Made by a program: the position numbers and the translations under genes. Below the pieces are notes generated by a model that saw nothing but the letters and a program-made list of their open reading frames with translations, searched no databases and was not told where the DNA came from. Shown one piece after another: positions 5,663 through 12,557 of a stretch of DNA of 42,251 bases. The stretch comes from Falsiroseomonas selenitidurans (GTDB lineage Bacteria > Pseudomonadota > Alphaproteobacteria > Acetobacterales > Acetobacteraceae). The stretch covers positions 1 to 42,251 of the forward strand of contig NZ_JAAVNE010000046.1 of NCBI RefSeq assembly GCF_012103215.1, written 5' to 3'. Position 1 is the stretch's first letter. The number at the start of each line of letters is the position of its first letter.

Positions 5663-7914
5663 GCCGGCGGCCTCCGCCCCTCGCGCAGGCGGGCGCGGGC
5701 CTCGGCGTTCTCCTGGCGGCGGCGGGCCGCCTTGCCTTGGGGCGTGGTCACCCACTCGGCGTAGCGGGCGTGGCGCGGGCACAGCTTGTGGCACACCGTC
5801 GTGCCCTCCTCCCGGCAGAGGCTTTCGCCGTTCCAGCCGCAGCCGGTTGCCGGCGCGGCGGGCGGCTGGGCGAGCTGCGCGGCGGCCAGTTCCTGGGGCG
5901 ATCGCGCGGCGCGGTCAGCGGCCGGGCTTTCCCACCAGGCGTCGTATTCCTCCCGCCGCGGGCATTCGTGGGTGCAACTGCGCTTCAGGTCGTCCGGGCA
6001 TTGGCTGGCGCCATCCCACGGGCAGGTGTGCGCCGGCGGCGGGGCATCGGCGGGCGGGGCGGGGACCATTTCCCTGGTGTCAGGAAAATGTTCGGACGGG
6101 GCCTCGGCCGGCGGTGCGGGTTCCGGTGCCGCCGGCGACGGCCGCAGCCCCAGGCGTTCCATCTGCGCCTGCCATTCGCCCAGGCCGCAGTACGCGGTGT
6201 CTTCCCTGTCCCCCTCCACCCAGCCGCAATCGCACTGCTTGTGGCCGGCCGCGCGGTCGCATTCGGGCGGGGGTTCCAGTTCCGGGCGCGGCGCGCCGAA
6301 CCGGGCTTCCGGCAGGCGGAGGTCCGGCACGGCGCCCGTCAGCGCCTGGCGCAGCCCGGCAACCTTGCCGCTGTCCTTGATGCCGGCACCCACGGCAATC
6401 TCCCGCAGCAGGTCGCCGGACATGGCGGCCAGCAACTCCGCCCGGTCCAGGCGGGGCAGGGTGGCGTCGGCGCGGACCAGCTCGCCAATCCACTCCGCCG
6501 CGTCGCCGCTGCCATTGCCGGCCTTGGTGCCGTCGCAGATCAGGATGCGGGCCACCGCCTCCCGCGCGATGCGTTCCAGCCGGTCGTACAGGCCGAAGGG
6601 CTGCGGCTGGTCCAGGGCCGCGAAGGTGGCGGCGGCGATGTCCCCGAACAGGGTGGGGCTGAACTTGCTGCCCACCTCGCCATGCACGGTGACGTTGCGG
6701 GCGGAAAGGGCCAGCAGCAGCAGCGCCAGCGGCGGCACCGGCGGGGCGCGGTCGCGCAGCGCGGCGCGCAGGCCATCGGTGCGCAGCGCCGCCAGCAATT
6801 CCCGCCCCGCCTGCGTCAGGCGCGGCTTGGCGGGCGGATCGGGCGGCGGCGGCAGGGGCGGCGCTTCGTGGTCGGCGTCTTCTTCGGGCGATTCCGCTTC
6901 CGCGTCGCCGGCGCTGGCCGTGGCTGGCGCGGGGGCGGGCGTGGTGTCGGCGGTGGCCTGCGGCTTGGCGGCGGCGGATTGCAGCCGGCCATCCTGGGAC
7001 AGCCACAGGAAGCCGACGGCGCCACGGGGCGGCTTGCCGTCCGCGTGGCGCCAACCCCACAGGCGGTCCCAGCCCTGCGGCAGGCGCGGGTGGCCGTGCT
7101 TGTCGAGGTCGGCCACGCGCAGCCGGCCCTTGGAATCGGCCGCCATCTGCGCCAGCGCGGCGCGCTGCGCGGCCATGAAGCCGGCCTTGTCGTGGGTGGT
7201 GAACTGCCACTCCGTGCCAGGTTCGGCGAACAGGTCTTCCTCGAACACCACGCCGGCCGTGGCGGTGTCGAACACTGCCCATTCGCGCGGCGTCCGGTCA
7301 TCCTGGCAGGCCTCGGCCACGTTCCACCAACAGGGCTGCGCCATGCCGGCCTGGGCGCGCATGGCGGCGGCCTGCACATCCAGCGGGGCCTGGGCGATGC
7401 TGGCCAGTTCCTCGGCGTCCGGCAGGCCGTGCGCCTCGATCGCCGCCAGCACGTCCGGGTGCAGGCGGCCCAGCTTGTCCAGGCGCTGGGCGGTGCGGTG
7501 CGGGATGCCCAGCGCCTCCGCCGCGCCGTCCAGGGACCAGCCGAGGGACTGCATTTCGCGGATGGCGCGCCACTGATCCGTGGGCGCCATCGCCGCGCGC
7601 TGCATGTTCTCCGCGGCCTCGATGGCGGCGGAGTCGGCGTCCGACAGGTCGGCGCGGTCGATGGCGGGCACGGTGTCCAGCCCGGCGGCCTGCGCCGCGC
7701 GCAGCCGGCGGCGTCCGGCCACCAGCACATACATGCCGGCCTCCGCCGGATGCGCGCGGACGATGATGGGCTGCAGGATGCCCAGCGCGCGGATGCTGCC
7801 CAGCAGGCCGGCATCCTGTTCCTGCGTGGTGGCGGCGCGGCGCAGGCCCTGCGTCGGCACCACGATGCTGCCGGGCCGGATCTGCAGCGCGGCGGCGTGG
7901 TTCGGCGTGCTCAT
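5659..7914 (-). CDS. ParB/Spo0J-like protein with C-terminal Cys repeats (751 aa)
   Basis: Residues about 10-110 form a ParB N-terminal domain: LGILQPIIVRAHP, YVLVAGRRRLRAAQAAG and AAENMQRAAM correspond to the conserved ParB boxes, including the nucleotide-binding Arg-rich motif. A helix-turn-helix follows (SLDGAAEALGIPHRTAQRL). The middle third is a long Pro/Ala-rich linker and a helical region. The C-terminus has two repeats with identical spacing: Cys631, 639, 647, 651 and Cys692, 700, 708, 712 (C-x7-C-x7-C-x3-C followed by PR), which look like small zinc-binding modules. No ParA is present, so plasmid-style partitioning is unlikely. It more likely acts as a nucleoid-type DNA binder or early regulator. 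Confidence 0.85.
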   Translation of the reverse strand: MSTPNHAAALQIRPGSIVVPTQGLRRAATTQEQDAGLLGSIRALGILQPIIVRAHPAEAGMYVLVAGRRRLRAAQAAGLDTVPAIDRADLSDADSAAIEAAENMQRAAMAPTDQWRAIREMQSLGWSLDGAAEALGIPHRTAQRLDKLGRLHPDVLAAIEAHGLPDAEELASIAQAPLDVQAAAMRAQAGMAQPCWWNVAEACQDDRTPREWAVFDTATAGVVFEEDLFAEPGTEWQFTTHDKAGFMAAQRAALAQMAADSKGRLRVADLDKHGHPRLPQGWDRLWGWRHADGKPPRGAVGFLWLSQDGRLQSAAAKPQATADTTPAPAPATASAGDAEAESPEEDADHEAPPLPPPPDPPAKPRLTQAGRELLAALRTDGLRAALRDRAPPVPPLALLLLALSARNVTVHGEVGSKFSPTLFGDIAAATFAALDQPQPFGLYDRLERIAREAVARILICDGTKAGNGSGDAAEWIGELVRADATLPRLDRAELLAAMSGDLLREIAVGAGIKDSGKVAGLRQALTGAVPDLRLPEARFGAPRPELEPPPECDRAAGHKQCDCGWVEGDREDTAYCGLGEWQAQMERLGLRPSPAAPEPAPPAEAPSEHFPDTREMVPAPPADAPPPAHTCPWDGASQCPDDLKRSCTHECPRREEYDAWWESPAADRAARSPQELAAAQLAQPPAAPATGCGWNGESLCREEGTTVCHKLCPRHARYAEWVTTPQGKAARRRQENAEARARLREGRRPPA

Positions 7915-8489
7915 GCGTCACCCGGCACGGCGGCGTCGTAGAGGGTCGTCAGCTCGGCGACGTAGGCTTCGGCCTCCGCCAGGCTGGCAAATTCCATGAT
8001 CCCGCTGAAATCCTCGTGCGGCATGCGCACCGCAAAGACATCCGGCAGGCGCTGGGCGCGCTGGACGCAGACGATGTCCAGCACGCCGGTGATTTCGAGC
8101 GCCTCCTCCATGCTCTCGCGCCAGTCATCGCTGTCGAATTCAGCAAACATGTCCGGCTTCGGTGCGGCGCCATGATCCTCGGCCGGCGCGCCGGCGGCGC
8201 GGTCCAGGCGCTCGATCTCCGCCACCAGCAGGGCGGCGGCGGCCAGCAGGCTGTCCCGGCGGGGCTGGCACAGGTAGCCGACGCCCTCGAACGGGTAGAG
8301 CGCGGCCGCCAGGCCGCGCCGCTGCTGCAACGCACGGCGTTTCATGCCGTGCGTCGTCGCGGCGGCGGCGTAGGCGGCGGCGGCCAGCGCCAGCTCGCCG
8401 CCGGTGTGCGCGTCGTCGTGCGCGGCATCGTAGCCGTGCGCCACCTGGCCGCGACGGCGGGCGGCGATCTGTTGGAGAATCTCGTTCAT
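7911..8489 (-). CDS. Conserved phage protein of unknown function (192 aa)
   Basis: I start at ATG 8489 (MNEILQQIAARRR), which overlaps the stop of the preceding small gene by 4 bp. The N-terminal motif RRGQVAHGYDAAHDDAHTGGELALAAAAYA is a pattern I know from many phage early-region proteins of unknown role, which typically begin with a helix and a DDxHxxGELA segment. The C-terminal half (from about residue 130) is a separate acidic domain with FAVRMPHEDFSGIMEF. The stop overlaps the ParB-like gene's start. Confidence 0.75.
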   Translation of the reverse strand: MNEILQQIAARRRGQVAHGYDAAHDDAHTGGELALAAAAYAAAATTHGMKRRALQQRRGLAAALYPFEGVGYLCQPRRDSLLAAAALLVAEIERLDRAAGAPAEDHGAAPKPDMFAEFDSDDWRESMEEALEITGVLDIVCVQRAQRLPDVFAVRMPHEDFSGIMEFASLAEAEAYVAELTTLYDAAVPGDA

Positions 8490-8699
8490 CGTGTCGGGCT
8501 CCACGGCCTGGGGGTCAGCGTGTACGGGGTGCCGGCCAGCAGCTGGCGGGCGGCGTCGATCCGGTCGGCGCTGCCGGCCGTGTCCTTCACCAGCACCAGC
8601 GCCTGGTCATTGCCGAGGCGCTGCCGCCCTGGGACGGGCCAGGGCGGCAGCGCCGATGCTGCGCATCTCGGGCGGCGGCCAGGCGCGGCGCTGGGTCAT
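8486..8699 (-). CDS. Split small gene needing a +1 shift (about 70 aa)
   Basis: ATG at 8699 overlaps the upstream stop by 4 bp, and a TGA at 8486-8488 in a different frame overlaps the next start by 4 bp, just as at neighbouring junctions. The span of 214 nt is not a multiple of three. The zero frame codes MTQRRAWPPPEMRSIGAAAL and stops at 8607; the +1 frame continues as RLGNDQALVLVKDTAG and then ARQLLAGTPYTLTPRPW. A perfect 14-bp hairpin with CCC in its loop sits exactly where the frames must join. It is either a one-base sequence error or mutation in a GC hairpin, or programmed +1 frameshifting. Confidence 0.55.
8619..8652. repeat. Perfect 14-bp inverted repeat inside the split gene
   Basis: CGCTGCCGCCCTGG (8619-8632) and its exact complement (8639-8652) enclose six bases. 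The hairpin is very GC-rich and has no T-run. It marks the place where the reading frame of the surrounding small gene changes. It could be a frameshift stimulator, an mRNA-processing element, or simply a structure that provoked a sequencing error. Confidence 0.6.
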
Positions 8700-9844
8700 G
8701 CGGCGCTGCGCTGCTGGCGCAGGATCTCGCGCGCCTCCGCCGCCCAGTTGGAGACGTCGGACAGCGGCAGGCCCATCTCCTCCGCGACGGTGCGGCCGGA
8801 CATGCCGGCCAGCAGCAGCTTCATGGCCTCCGCCTTGTGCGGGTTCTCCGCCGGCAGCGTGGCGCGGTGCATCTTGCCATCGGCGGCACCGTCACGCGGC
8901 GCGGCCGGCAGCGGAGGCGCGGCCGGCGGGCGTGGGCGCTTAAGGCCCATGTAGCCGGCATGCGCGATGCACTGTTCGATGGTCGCGGCGGGCCCGGGCA
9001 GGGCGTTGATGGCGGCCGCCATGGCTGCGTCGTCGCGCGCGCCGAACATGCTGGCGATGACGGCCTTGCGCTCCGGCGTCCACTTCACGGGCGCGGGCGC
9101 GGGCGGCGGTGCCTCGGCCGCCGCGGCTCGCGCATCGGCCTGTGCTGCTGCCTGGCGCGCCGCCGCATCGAAGGCATCCAAGCGAGACGCCGGAAGGCCC
9201 AGCGCGACCGCCGCCTTGCGGATGGCGCTGTAGTTCATGCGCGGCCGGGGCGGCCGCCGGTCGTCGGCCTCCGCCAGGCGCGTCGCGATCTGTTCCACGG
9301 TCATGTCGCGGTCCGGCCAGGTGGCGCGCAGCGCCTCGATCTGCGCCTCGCACAGGTCGCGGTCGGGTGGCGGCTCCGCGACGGCCTGCAGGGCTTCCAC
9401 CTGCTGCGCCCCGGCCGGGGGAGGTTCGGCCGGCAGGCTCTGCCCGGGTGCGCCGGCGGCCTCGGCCTCCGCGCTGACCGGCTCGGGCGCCGGGGTCTCG
9501 GGCACCTGGATGGCGGGGATCGCCTCGGCCCAGGCCGGCAGACCGGCCTGCGGGGTCCAGGTTGGGTCGGCGGCATCCGGCCCCGGCGGCGCGGCCCGCA
9601 CCACCGGCGCGCCGTTGCGCAGCGTCCAGCTGTCGTCCGCCGGCAGGGCTGGCGCGGCCTCCTCAGGCGCGGGGCCGGGTGGCGGCGCCGGAGCGGGCGC
9701 GGTCGCGGCCTGGGCCAGCTCGTCCACCGCGATGCTGGCCATCACGGCGGCGCCGCGCAGCAGGGCATTGCCGGCCGGCCCGGCCTCGCGCAGCAGGGCC
9801 TGGATCGTATCCTGGCGCACGCGCATGCGGTCCAGCGCGGTCAT
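8696..9844 (-). CDS. Hypothetical multi-HTH protein (382 aa)
   Basis: ATG at 9844 overlaps the upstream stop by 4 bp. After an N-terminal helix (LDRMRVRQDTIQALLREAG) there is a long Pro/Ala linker, then three segments that look like small DNA-binding folds: MTVEQIATRLAEADDRRPP with MNYSAIRKAAVALGLP, a Myb/GcrA-like WTPERKAVIASMFGARDD, and a final helix-turn-helix (LLLAGMSGRTVAEEMGLPLS then VSNWAAEAREIL). The combination suggests an early DNA-binding regulator or replication accessory protein. No exact family match is claimed. Confidence 0.6.
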   Translation of the reverse strand: MTALDRMRVRQDTIQALLREAGPAGNALLRGAAVMASIAVDELAQAATAPAPAPPPGPAPEEAAPALPADDSWTLRNGAPVVRAAPPGPDAADPTWTPQAGLPAWAEAIPAIQVPETPAPEPVSAEAEAAGAPGQSLPAEPPPAGAQQVEALQAVAEPPPDRDLCEAQIEALRATWPDRDMTVEQIATRLAEADDRRPPRPRMNYSAIRKAAVALGLPASRLDAFDAAARQAAAQADARAAAAEAPPPAPAPVKWTPERKAVIASMFGARDDAAMAAAINALPGPAATIEQCIAHAGYMGLKRPRPPAAPPLPAAPRDGAADGKMHRATLPAENPHKAEAMKLLLAGMSGRTVAEEMGLPLSDVSNWAAEAREILRQQRSAA

Positions 9845-9969
9845 GCCAGCCACCCTCCGGCCAGGATGCCGAGCGCCGTCAGTCCCGCCAGCAGGGTGGC
9901 CAGGAACAGCGTGGCCAGCACCGCGTCCCGCGCGCGCTGGGCGAATGGCCTGCGCTGCCGCGGGCTCAT
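9841..9969 (-). CDS. 42-aa single-span membrane protein
   Basis: The gene fits between overlapping ATGA junctions at both ends. The protein has a basic N-terminus (MSPRQRRPFAQRARD) and one long hydrophobic segment (AVLATLFLATLLAGLTALGI), so it is expected to sit in the inner membrane with its N-terminus inside. There is no recognisable family. It is one of several tiny membrane proteins encoded by this phage's early operon. Confidence 0.6.
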   Translation of the reverse strand: MSPRQRRPFAQRARDAVLATLFLATLLAGLTALGILAGGWLA

Positions 9970-10307
9970 GCGGAGATCCTCCGCGCCGGGGTCTGCGCCG
10001 GGCGCAGCTGCGCCACCGCATGCGGATCGTGCAGCCATGCCACGGGCACGTGCCGGTCCACCGCGCCGGACGGAAACCGCACCTCCGCATAGTCCGGCGC
10101 GGTGCAGCCCGGCGGCACCAGCCATGCCAGCACCTGGCCGTGGCCGCGGTTGTCCGTGGGGCTGCCCGCCGCGACATAGGCGACGGCGCCGAAGGCATCG
10201 CGCAGGATGCGCTGCGGACGGGTGACATAGGCGCCGGCCGGCTCCGGCAGCGGCACGCGCTGGCGCGGTTCGCCGGCCAGGTGCTGCAGGTAGACGATCT
10301 GGGTCAT
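9966..10307 (-). CDS. Hypothetical protein (113 aa)
   Basis: ATG at 10307 overlaps the stop of a 22-codon ORF by 4 bp. The protein is beta-rich: QIVYLQHLAGEPRQRVPLPE, then AVAYVAAGS and HGQVLAWLVPPGCTAPDYAEVR. It has no membrane segment or known motif, and its function is unknown. The strong third-position GC and coupling on both sides support it as a real gene. Confidence 0.6.
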   Translation of the reverse strand: MTQIVYLQHLAGEPRQRVPLPEPAGAYVTRPQRILRDAFGAVAYVAAGSPTDNRGHGQVLAWLVPPGCTAPDYAEVRFPSGAVDRHVPVAWLHDPHAVAQLRPAQTPARRISA

Positions 10308-10372
10308 GCTGTGCCGGCCTCCATCCGGCTGAGGTCGATGGCGCAGTCGCGCGGCGAGCGGGAAATGCTCAT
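10304..10372 (-). CDS. 22-aa microprotein ORF
   Basis: A 22-codon frame starts at ATG 10372, overlapping the upstream stop by 4 bp, and its TGA overlaps the next ATG by 4 bp. It starts MSISRSPRDC and ends RMEAGTA. Its only support is that it bridges the gap with the same ATGA junctions used throughout this operon. It may be a leader that carries ribosomes to the 113-aa gene and not a functional peptide. Confidence 0.4.
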   Translation of the reverse strand: MSISRSPRDCAIDLSRMEAGTA

Positions 10373-10641
10373 GGCAGCGGCGTCTCCTTCATCGGAACCG
10401 GGGCGACGATGGGGGCCAGGGCGCGCGCGCGGCGGATGGCGAGGCGCGTCATGCAGGCGGCGGACAGGCCCGGCGCGACGCAAACCTTGGCCAGATGGTC
10501 CGAGGCGATGACGACGGCTTCCAGCTGGTCCGCCAGGGTCAGCAGCAGGTCGGCGGCCGCCGGGTTGCCGCTGCCGGCGATGCGGCGGATGGCGATGTCC
10601 ACCCGGATCACCGCGGCCAGCGCCTCCAGCTCCGCGCTCAT
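10369..10641 (-). CDS. Hypothetical helical protein (90 aa)
   Basis: ATG at 10641 overlaps the previous stop by 4 bp. The protein appears all-helical: MSAELEALAAVIRVDIAIRR, then NPAAADLLLTLADQLEAVVI and a Cys-containing LAKVCVAPGLSAACMTRLAI, ending in a proline-rich tail. No family is recognised. A role as a small regulator is possible from its size and position only. Confidence 0.55.
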   Translation of the reverse strand: MSAELEALAAVIRVDIAIRRIAGSGNPAAADLLLTLADQLEAVVIASDHLAKVCVAPGLSAACMTRLAIRRARALAPIVAPVPMKETPLP

Positions 10642-10814
10642 GCGGCCAGCGGCGCCAGCGCCGCCTCCTCCACGATGCGGAAGCAGCGCTTGGGGTGCAG
10701 GCGCATCTGGTCCAGCGCGTAGGCCTGCACCACGGCGCGGCCGTGCACGCGGAAATCGTCGCGAGCGATCTCCGCGCCGCGCTCGTCGTGCCAGATGACG
10801 ATGAAGCGGGTCAT
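10638..10814 (-). CDS. Small hypothetical protein (58 aa)
   Basis: The protein opens with a strand and charged loop (MTRFIVIWHDERGAEIARDD) and continues FRVHGRAVVQAYALDQMRLH, then a KRCFRIVEEA segment. The alternation suggests a compact alpha/beta mini-domain. Start and stop both overlap neighbours by 4 bp. Function is unknown. Confidence 0.55.
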   Translation of the reverse strand: MTRFIVIWHDERGAEIARDDFRVHGRAVVQAYALDQMRLHPKRCFRIVEEAALAPLAA

Positions 10815-10990
10815 GGCGCGGGCGCCGCGGGCGCAAGCGCGGCGCGCAACTTGCGCCATGCCTCGTCCACCCCACCCAGATAGGTGTCCGACCCCGCCGC
10901 CTGGGGGCCGTCGCGGAACAGGCCGGACAGGGCGGCATCCATGGCGCGCGCGGCCTCGCGCAGCGCGGCGTCTGGCTCTGGAGCCTGCAT
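10811..10990 (-). CDS. Small hypothetical protein (59 aa)
   Basis: The ATG at 10990 forms a TGATG junction with the first gene of the operon. The product is a short, mostly helical acidic protein (PEPDAALREAARAMDAALSG, then GGVDEAWRKLRAALAP). No motif is recognised. It is the second gene of the leftward early operon and therefore likely made early and repressed in the lysogen. Confidence 0.55.
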   Translation of the reverse strand: MQAPEPDAALREAARAMDAALSGLFRDGPQAAGSDTYLGGVDEAWRKLRAALAPAAPAP

Positions 10991-11100
10991 CACGCTGCGG
11001 CCTGCGCAGCGGCGGCCAGCAGCAGCGGGCCGCACAGGCTCTCCGGAACGCGGAAATCCGGCTCGACGCGGAGCGGCGTGGAGGTGGCAAGGGCGGGCAA
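10990..11100 (-). CDS. First leftward-operon ORF (36 aa, TTG start)
   Basis: TTG at 11100 is preceded by GGAGG at good spacing and lies about 20 nt downstream of the expected start of the leftward promoter. The 36-residue product starts with a short polar part (LRVEPDFRVPESLCG) and ends in an Ala/Leu-rich helix (PLLLAAAAQAAA). Its stop overlaps the next ATG by one base. A leader or early peptide is plausible; the strong ribosome site is the best evidence. Confidence 0.5.
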   Translation of the reverse strand: MPALATSTPLRVEPDFRVPESLCGPLLLAAAAQAAA

Positions 11101-11127
11101 GGTCGCCTCCGTCGTTTGACGCAGGCG

Positions 11128-11155
11128 AAAATATCAGGCTCGCTTAAATAATCAA
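11128..11155 (-). promoter_or_regulatory. Leftward early promoter with embedded operator
   Basis: On the minus strand TTGATT (11150-11155) is separated by 16 bp from TATTTT (11128-11133), in an AT-rich island within a very GC-rich genome. The spacer contains the 15-base operator TTTAAGCGAGCCTGA (11134-11148), which also occurs at the Cro-like gene's promoter. A repressor bound there would block RNA polymerase, so this is the likely PL-type promoter of the 18-gene operon. Confidence 0.65.
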
Positions 11156-11181
11156 ATGGAAAAATTCAGCGGCCCTGAAAC

Positions 11182-11652
11182 TCAGTCTTCGGGGCGGGCC
11201 TTTGGTGGGCGGCCGCGCCGGGCCCTCGGCAGGGGTGCGGGCGCCTGCTCCTCGCGAAAGCCGGGCCGGCCGGCCTGGTCTTCGTGCAGGAAGGCGGGGC
11301 GCGGTTCGTCCGGGTCGTGACCCAGCGTGTGGCGCAGGCGCCGGGCGGACAGCGGGGCGCCCGGGCGCGCGCCGAGGGAGACCAGTGCCTGCACCAGGTT
11401 GAGAGACATGGCGCCAGGATCGGCCATGTAGATCCAGTCCAGCGATACGCCGTGCCGGCGCTTGAGCGCGCACATCACATGCAGGTCGGGCGGATGCTTT
11501 TCCTGTTCCCATTGGTTCAGGCGCTGGGTGCTGATGCCAATGGACGCCGCGAACGCGGTCTGGCGTTCGAACCCCAGGGCTAGGCGGATCGCGGCCAGCC
11601 TATCGCCGCACCCGACGACCAGTTCCGAGAAGGGCGTGGCCTTGGTTTCCAT
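11182..11652 (-). CDS. XRE-family lysogeny repressor (CI-like, 156 aa)
   Basis: The start at ATG 11652 gives a standard HTH_3 domain at about residues 12-65: RLAAIRLALGFERQTAFAAS, then ISTQRLNQWEQEKHPPDLHV and MCALKRRHGVSLDWIYMAD. The C-terminal part is Pro/Arg-rich with a basic tail (PRARRGRPPKARPED) and contains no LexA/CI-type Ser-Lys peptidase motif that I can see, so induction may not be by RecA-stimulated self-cleavage. It is transcribed away from the Cro-like gene, and both flanking promoters contain the same operator. The longer upstream ORF is unsupported. Confidence 0.85.
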   Translation of the reverse strand: METKATPFSELVVGCGDRLAAIRLALGFERQTAFAASIGISTQRLNQWEQEKHPPDLHVMCALKRRHGVSLDWIYMADPGAMSLNLVQALVSLGARPGAPLSARRLRHTLGHDPDEPRPAFLHEDQAGRPGFREEQAPAPLPRARRGRPPKARPED

Positions 11653-11701
11653 GGCCAGATGGGTAGCAAGGCCGGCTGATGAATGCCTTTCAGTTCGGCG
11701 C

Positions 11702-11730
11702 TTGATTTTTTTAAGCGAGCCTGAAATGCT
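11702..11730 (+). promoter_or_regulatory. Rightward (Cro) promoter with operator copy
   Basis: TTGATT (11702-11707) is followed by the operator TTTAAGCGAGCCTGA at 11710-11724, identical to the one at 11134-11148, and by a weak -10 (AATGCT, 11725-11730, 17-bp spacing). The Cro-like ATG begins at 11737, about where transcription would start, and no ribosome-binding site is visible. The cro message may therefore be leaderless. The operator core has partial dyad symmetry (A.GC..GC.T). Confidence 0.6.
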
Positions 11731-11736
11731 GCTTGC

Positions 11737-11970
11737 ATGAAGGTCAAACTCCTCGTGGTCGGGCTGGGCGGGAACAAGGCGGTTGGCGAGCGCTGTGGCG
11801 TGAGCCAAGCGGCGGTCTCCAACTGGATCGCGGCCGACGCCATCCCTGCCGAGCATCACCTGGTCCTCTGGGAAATGGCGCTGGCGGCCAAAGTGGAATG
11901 GACGCCGCCTGGCGCCGAGGGCCTGCGCGACATGTTGCGCACGCCCTCGGCAACCGCGGTTGCGGCCTAG
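11737..11970 (+). CDS. Cro/YdaS-like repressor (77 aa)
   Basis: This short protein has a helix-turn-helix of the Cro/YdaS type: GGNKAVGERCGVSQAAVSNW followed by IAADAIPAEHHLVLWEMAL. It is divergent from the XRE repressor and separated from it by the operator region, the classic arrangement of a lysis-lysogeny switch. It probably turns down repressor synthesis during lytic growth. It stands alone on the plus strand; its TAG stop shares a CTAG with the stop of the convergent membrane gene, so no early plus-strand operon follows. Confidence 0.8.
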   Translation: MKVKLLVVGLGGNKAVGERCGVSQAAVSNWIAADAIPAEHHLVLWEMALAAKVEWTPPGAEGLRDMLRTPSATAVAA

Positions 11971-12548
11971 CCGTGGCGGGTCTGCGACATCCTCTGCCGG
12001 TGATAGGCTACGTCGCGGGTGGCGCGTTCGATGGCGTAGGCCTCGCTCAGCGGCTGGCCGGCGCGGCGCGCTTCCAGCAACAGCCGGAAGGCGGTGCTGG
12101 CCACCTCCTCCTCCAGGCTCTCGCGCAGGCGGGCCAGCACCGGGGCCATCTCGGCGCGCAGCGCGGCGCTCTGCACGGCCTCCAGGATCGCGGGCAGCGC
12201 CGTCTGCAGCGAAGCCTGTTCTTCCGCCGCCGCGGCCTGATCGTCGACGCGCAGGCCGATGGCAGCGAACAGGGTGATCAGGATGCCGAAGCAGGCGGCG
12301 TCGATGCCGATCATCAGCAGCGCCCGCTCCGCCACGTCGCGGTCGCCCAGGTTCTGCAGCGCCAGCAGCACGCCGCCGGCCGAGGCCACCAGGCCGATCA
12401 CGATGCCGGCGTTGCCCAGGAAGCGCAGGAAGGCGCCGCGTGTGGCCTGGCGCCGTGGCGCCTCCGCGTGGCGACGGACGGTCGCGCGGATGAACAGGGC
12501 GATGACCAGCGCGGTCAGGGCCAGGACAGCAAGGGTGCTCAAGGTCAT
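11967..12548 (-). CDS. Membrane protein with coiled-coil tail (193 aa)
   Basis: Three hydrophobic spans are visible: residues about 3-20 (LSTLAVLALTALVIALFI), 45-65 (LGNAGIVIGLVASAGGVLLAL) and 77-98 (ALLMIGIDAACFGILITLF). The remaining half is a long cytoplasmic-type helical region rich in Ala, Glu and Arg. A GAGG ribosome site precedes the ATG at 12548. It forms a two-gene minus-strand unit with the exported protein upstream. Its location outside the early operon suggests expression from the prophage, for example surface change or superinfection exclusion, but this is inference. Confidence 0.65.
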   Translation of the reverse strand: MTLSTLAVLALTALVIALFIRATVRRHAEAPRRQATRGAFLRFLGNAGIVIGLVASAGGVLLALQNLGDRDVAERALLMIGIDAACFGILITLFAAIGLRVDDQAAAAEEQASLQTALPAILEAVQSAALRAEMAPVLARLRESLEEEVASTAFRLLLEARRAGQPLSEAYAIERATRDVAYHRQRMSQTRHG

Positions 12549-12557
12549 GTCACGTCC

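Noticed and set aside
5737..7941. A 734-aa plus-strand open frame
   Set aside because: Antisense to the ParB-like gene, which has conserved boxes and coupling at both ends.
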